Shown here one piece after another: positions 62,192 to 64,000 of a DNA stretch of 64,000 nucleotides (its first letter is position 1; each line of letters starts with the position of its first letter). Under the pieces are notes generated by a model, which worked only from the letters and a program-made list of their open reading frames with translations, did no database searches and was not told the origin of the DNA. Source of the stretch: Viscum album (lineage: Eukaryota; Streptophyta; Magnoliopsida; Santalales; Viscaceae); the NCBI GenBank assembly GCA_963277665.1, contig OY728165.1, forward strand, positions 1,155,648,050 through 1,155,712,049, in the 5' to 3' direction. The position numbers and the translations under genes are program-made.

Positions 62192-64000
62192 TGTAACGAA
62201 CCAATATTTTTCAATGGAAATGATATTCTTTTAAATATGTCATGATCGTATAAATCACAACATAATTAACTACTATGTGCTATGTAACCCTTAAAACATT
62301 ATTTTTTTACTTATGTGATGTGAATTTTGAAAATCTAACATACACGGTTGCGATCAGTAAGTTATTTGGAGTCTAATAAGAAAATATTTATTTTTGGAGA
62401 ATAGTAACAAAACCATATGAATAGTAACATACCCTTATTAATATTGATATAGAATAATAAATATTAAACTTACCTATGTTGTCATATAAATTATATTCAT
62501 GTGAATGTATCATATACCTATTCCTGGGAATAAGTAAATAAATATTTTAAATCAGTTTTTTAGAATAAATTATAATTTTAATTGAATAATAAATTAATAA
62601 TTTTTAGAATTTTTTTTTCAAAATGGACATCATTTTTTAATTCTACACATCTAAAAATGGTAGGGGTAAAGTTTTGGGATTTTTTCGAACTACATGAATT
62701 TTTTATGAATAATGAAATACCATAATTTACAAAATAAGCTAAATAAGCTAATTATAGAGTCATGCATGATGTTATACTGATGTAAGCCCAATTTGTTCGG
62801 TTTGACATGAAAAAATTACTATTCTTGGTCATGAGAGACTCATTATTCCTTTTCTTTTGTGTATAAATAAATAAATGAGTTTTATATTGAGAAATCACCT
62901 CTTCCCTCCAGTATAATCCCCCCACCCATCACTCCCTCTTCACTTCACTCATCTCTAGCCCTGTGCCATCTCCAAATTCTATCCAGATATCCAACCAACC
63001 TCCTCTACCACGTCTTGAAATCCTCGGTCTCTTATAAAGACCAAAACCTATCCCGTAAAGAGGCTCTCAAGGACGTATGGATTTATAGGTAAATTCCTAT
63101 TTTCAATTATTTGTCTTTCCTTTCAAGATCATTTGTTTTATTTTTATATTACTTTTCCGTATCCAAAAGATGTGATGAATATAATACCTTAAAAATACTG
63201 AAATTTTTTCATGTTATTGTAATAATTTATCATCATCTCTTCCTTTTAACTTCTTTTATTGGAGTAGCAAGAACACCATATGAGATGTATCAATTTTCCA
63301 CATTCAAGGACGATGGGATTTCGAATTATATTATAATTCTCAATTATGGTCATGAAAACATTCTTCATAGGGTTGAACCAGATTATTATATATAAAATTT
63401 ACACTATTTATGGTTCTGTAATCCCATTGTACAAATGGTATAATGTTTTAAAGAAATATAAGTTTGGTGTAATCAAAACCCACAAATTAACTGAAACAGT
63501 TATCATTAATGTTCTATATAATAATTCATCCTCATTCCATGTAAAAAAGTTATATAAATAACTATTAACACATCTGGATGTTAATAAATAATACTTAATT
63601 TAAATTCTGTAAATTTACATCCATTTGACCTGAACTACATTACTTAAAGAAAAGTGAACCAGATATGAAAATAACGAAAACAAACACTGCGGAATGACGG
63701 AATTCAATATGATAAATTATCAATAAGGACATAAATGAACTAACTAGAATTATTATAAAAAAAATAAATTCCTAATAGGTTCTTAAATATGTTATTAATA
63801 AGTATAATTTCATATTCCAGGAGCTTAAGTTCAAGAGCGGAACACATTCGGAGTTAAGGTAAGGATTTTTTCCACCCGAACATTCATTTTCATTCAGGTT
63901 ACTTTTATTCTCTAATTACCTTAATGAAATTATGGTATATTATTATTTGATCAACATAAATTCAGTTTGAGTGTTCTATATATGTTTACCAACTGTAACT
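62192..64000 (+). mobile_element. B-type LTR, left part, running off the window
   Basis: Starts TGTAACGAACCAATATTTTTCAATGGAAATG, aligned with the start of LTR B at 18236 (TGTAACAACCCAAAGTTTTATCAATGG; both shown in part). Other matching landmarks are 'ACACGGTTGCG' at ~62343, 'AATAGTAACATACCCTTATTAATA' at ~62422, a TATA-like TATAATCC at 62912-62919, and 'GGTCATGAAAACATTCTTCATAGGGTTGAACC' at ~63344. It is inserted in the pol of the minus-strand element. It may be the 5' LTR of a whole element or a solo LTR. Confidence 0.75.

Noticed and set aside
1..64000. CRISPR arrays, tRNA or rRNA genes, operons
   Set aside because: No repeat-spacer pattern, no tRNA cloverleaf or rRNA segment was recognised. 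The window is plant nuclear transposon DNA. The TGGTATCAGAG sites are primer-binding sites, not tRNA genes.

Overview
This window is plant nuclear intergenic DNA built almost entirely from LTR retrotransposons. The signs are Ty3/gypsy pol remnants of the plant chromovirus-like type (integrase tails ending in a chromodomain-like 'LWRNH..EEATWE..M...YP..F' block), primer-binding sites matching plant initiator tRNA-Met (TGGTATCAGAG), and captured plant-type F-box reading frames. I saw no intact host gene, no RNA gene and nothing prokaryotic. A very AT-rich background with heavily eroded elements points to a seed plant with a large, old, methylated genome. The species cannot be named from the sequence.

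Layout. (1) 1-4497 is GC-richer: the 3' end of a plus-strand gypsy element A (integrase to chromodomain-like tail) and a putative ~3.2-kb LTR holding a 48-51-bp minisatellite. (2) 4498-11939 is AT-rich, with a probable relic LTR at ~4860-7830. (3) 11940-20857 is an eroded full-length gypsy element B: 2.6-kb LTRs, PBS, gag with zinc knuckle, protease, RT, integrase, chromodomain-like tail and PPT, with RNase H missing. (4) 20858-36875 is AT-rich with no supported gene; ~36481-36850 is a TA-rich low-complexity tract. (5) 36876-37266 is an antisense integrase tail cut by the next insertion. (6) 37267-47042 is an LTR-INT-LTR-INT-LTR array in which both internal regions carry the same gag-plus-pol-tail structure, so most of pol was already missing before the array formed. 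(7) 47043-62191 is a minus-strand gypsy element (3' LTR, PPT, RNase H to chromodomain-like tail) inserted into the last LTR of that array. (8) 48473-58315 is a 9.84-kb element inserted in the LTR of (7). (9) 62192-64000 is the start of another B-type LTR, inserted in the pol of (7).

The most notable object is (8). It has two ~4.2-kb LTRs (TG...CA), a perfect 5-bp target duplication TAGAC, a tRNA-Met PBS and a purine-rich PPT, but only ~1.44 kb of internal DNA and no gag or pol. The cargo is two tandem, diverged F-box reading frames, each exactly 201 codons including the terminal stop. Each begins directly after a 3' splice-acceptor-like sequence, and each is now broken by in-frame stops. The LTRs carry a cluster of perfect palindromes and a duplicated GGGTGCGCCCGGAATTATA motif that is also present in the LTRs of element B. 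That suggests the cargo element used the machinery of B-like relatives. It is a non-autonomous, LARD-like retrotransposon that captured a host F-box gene family.
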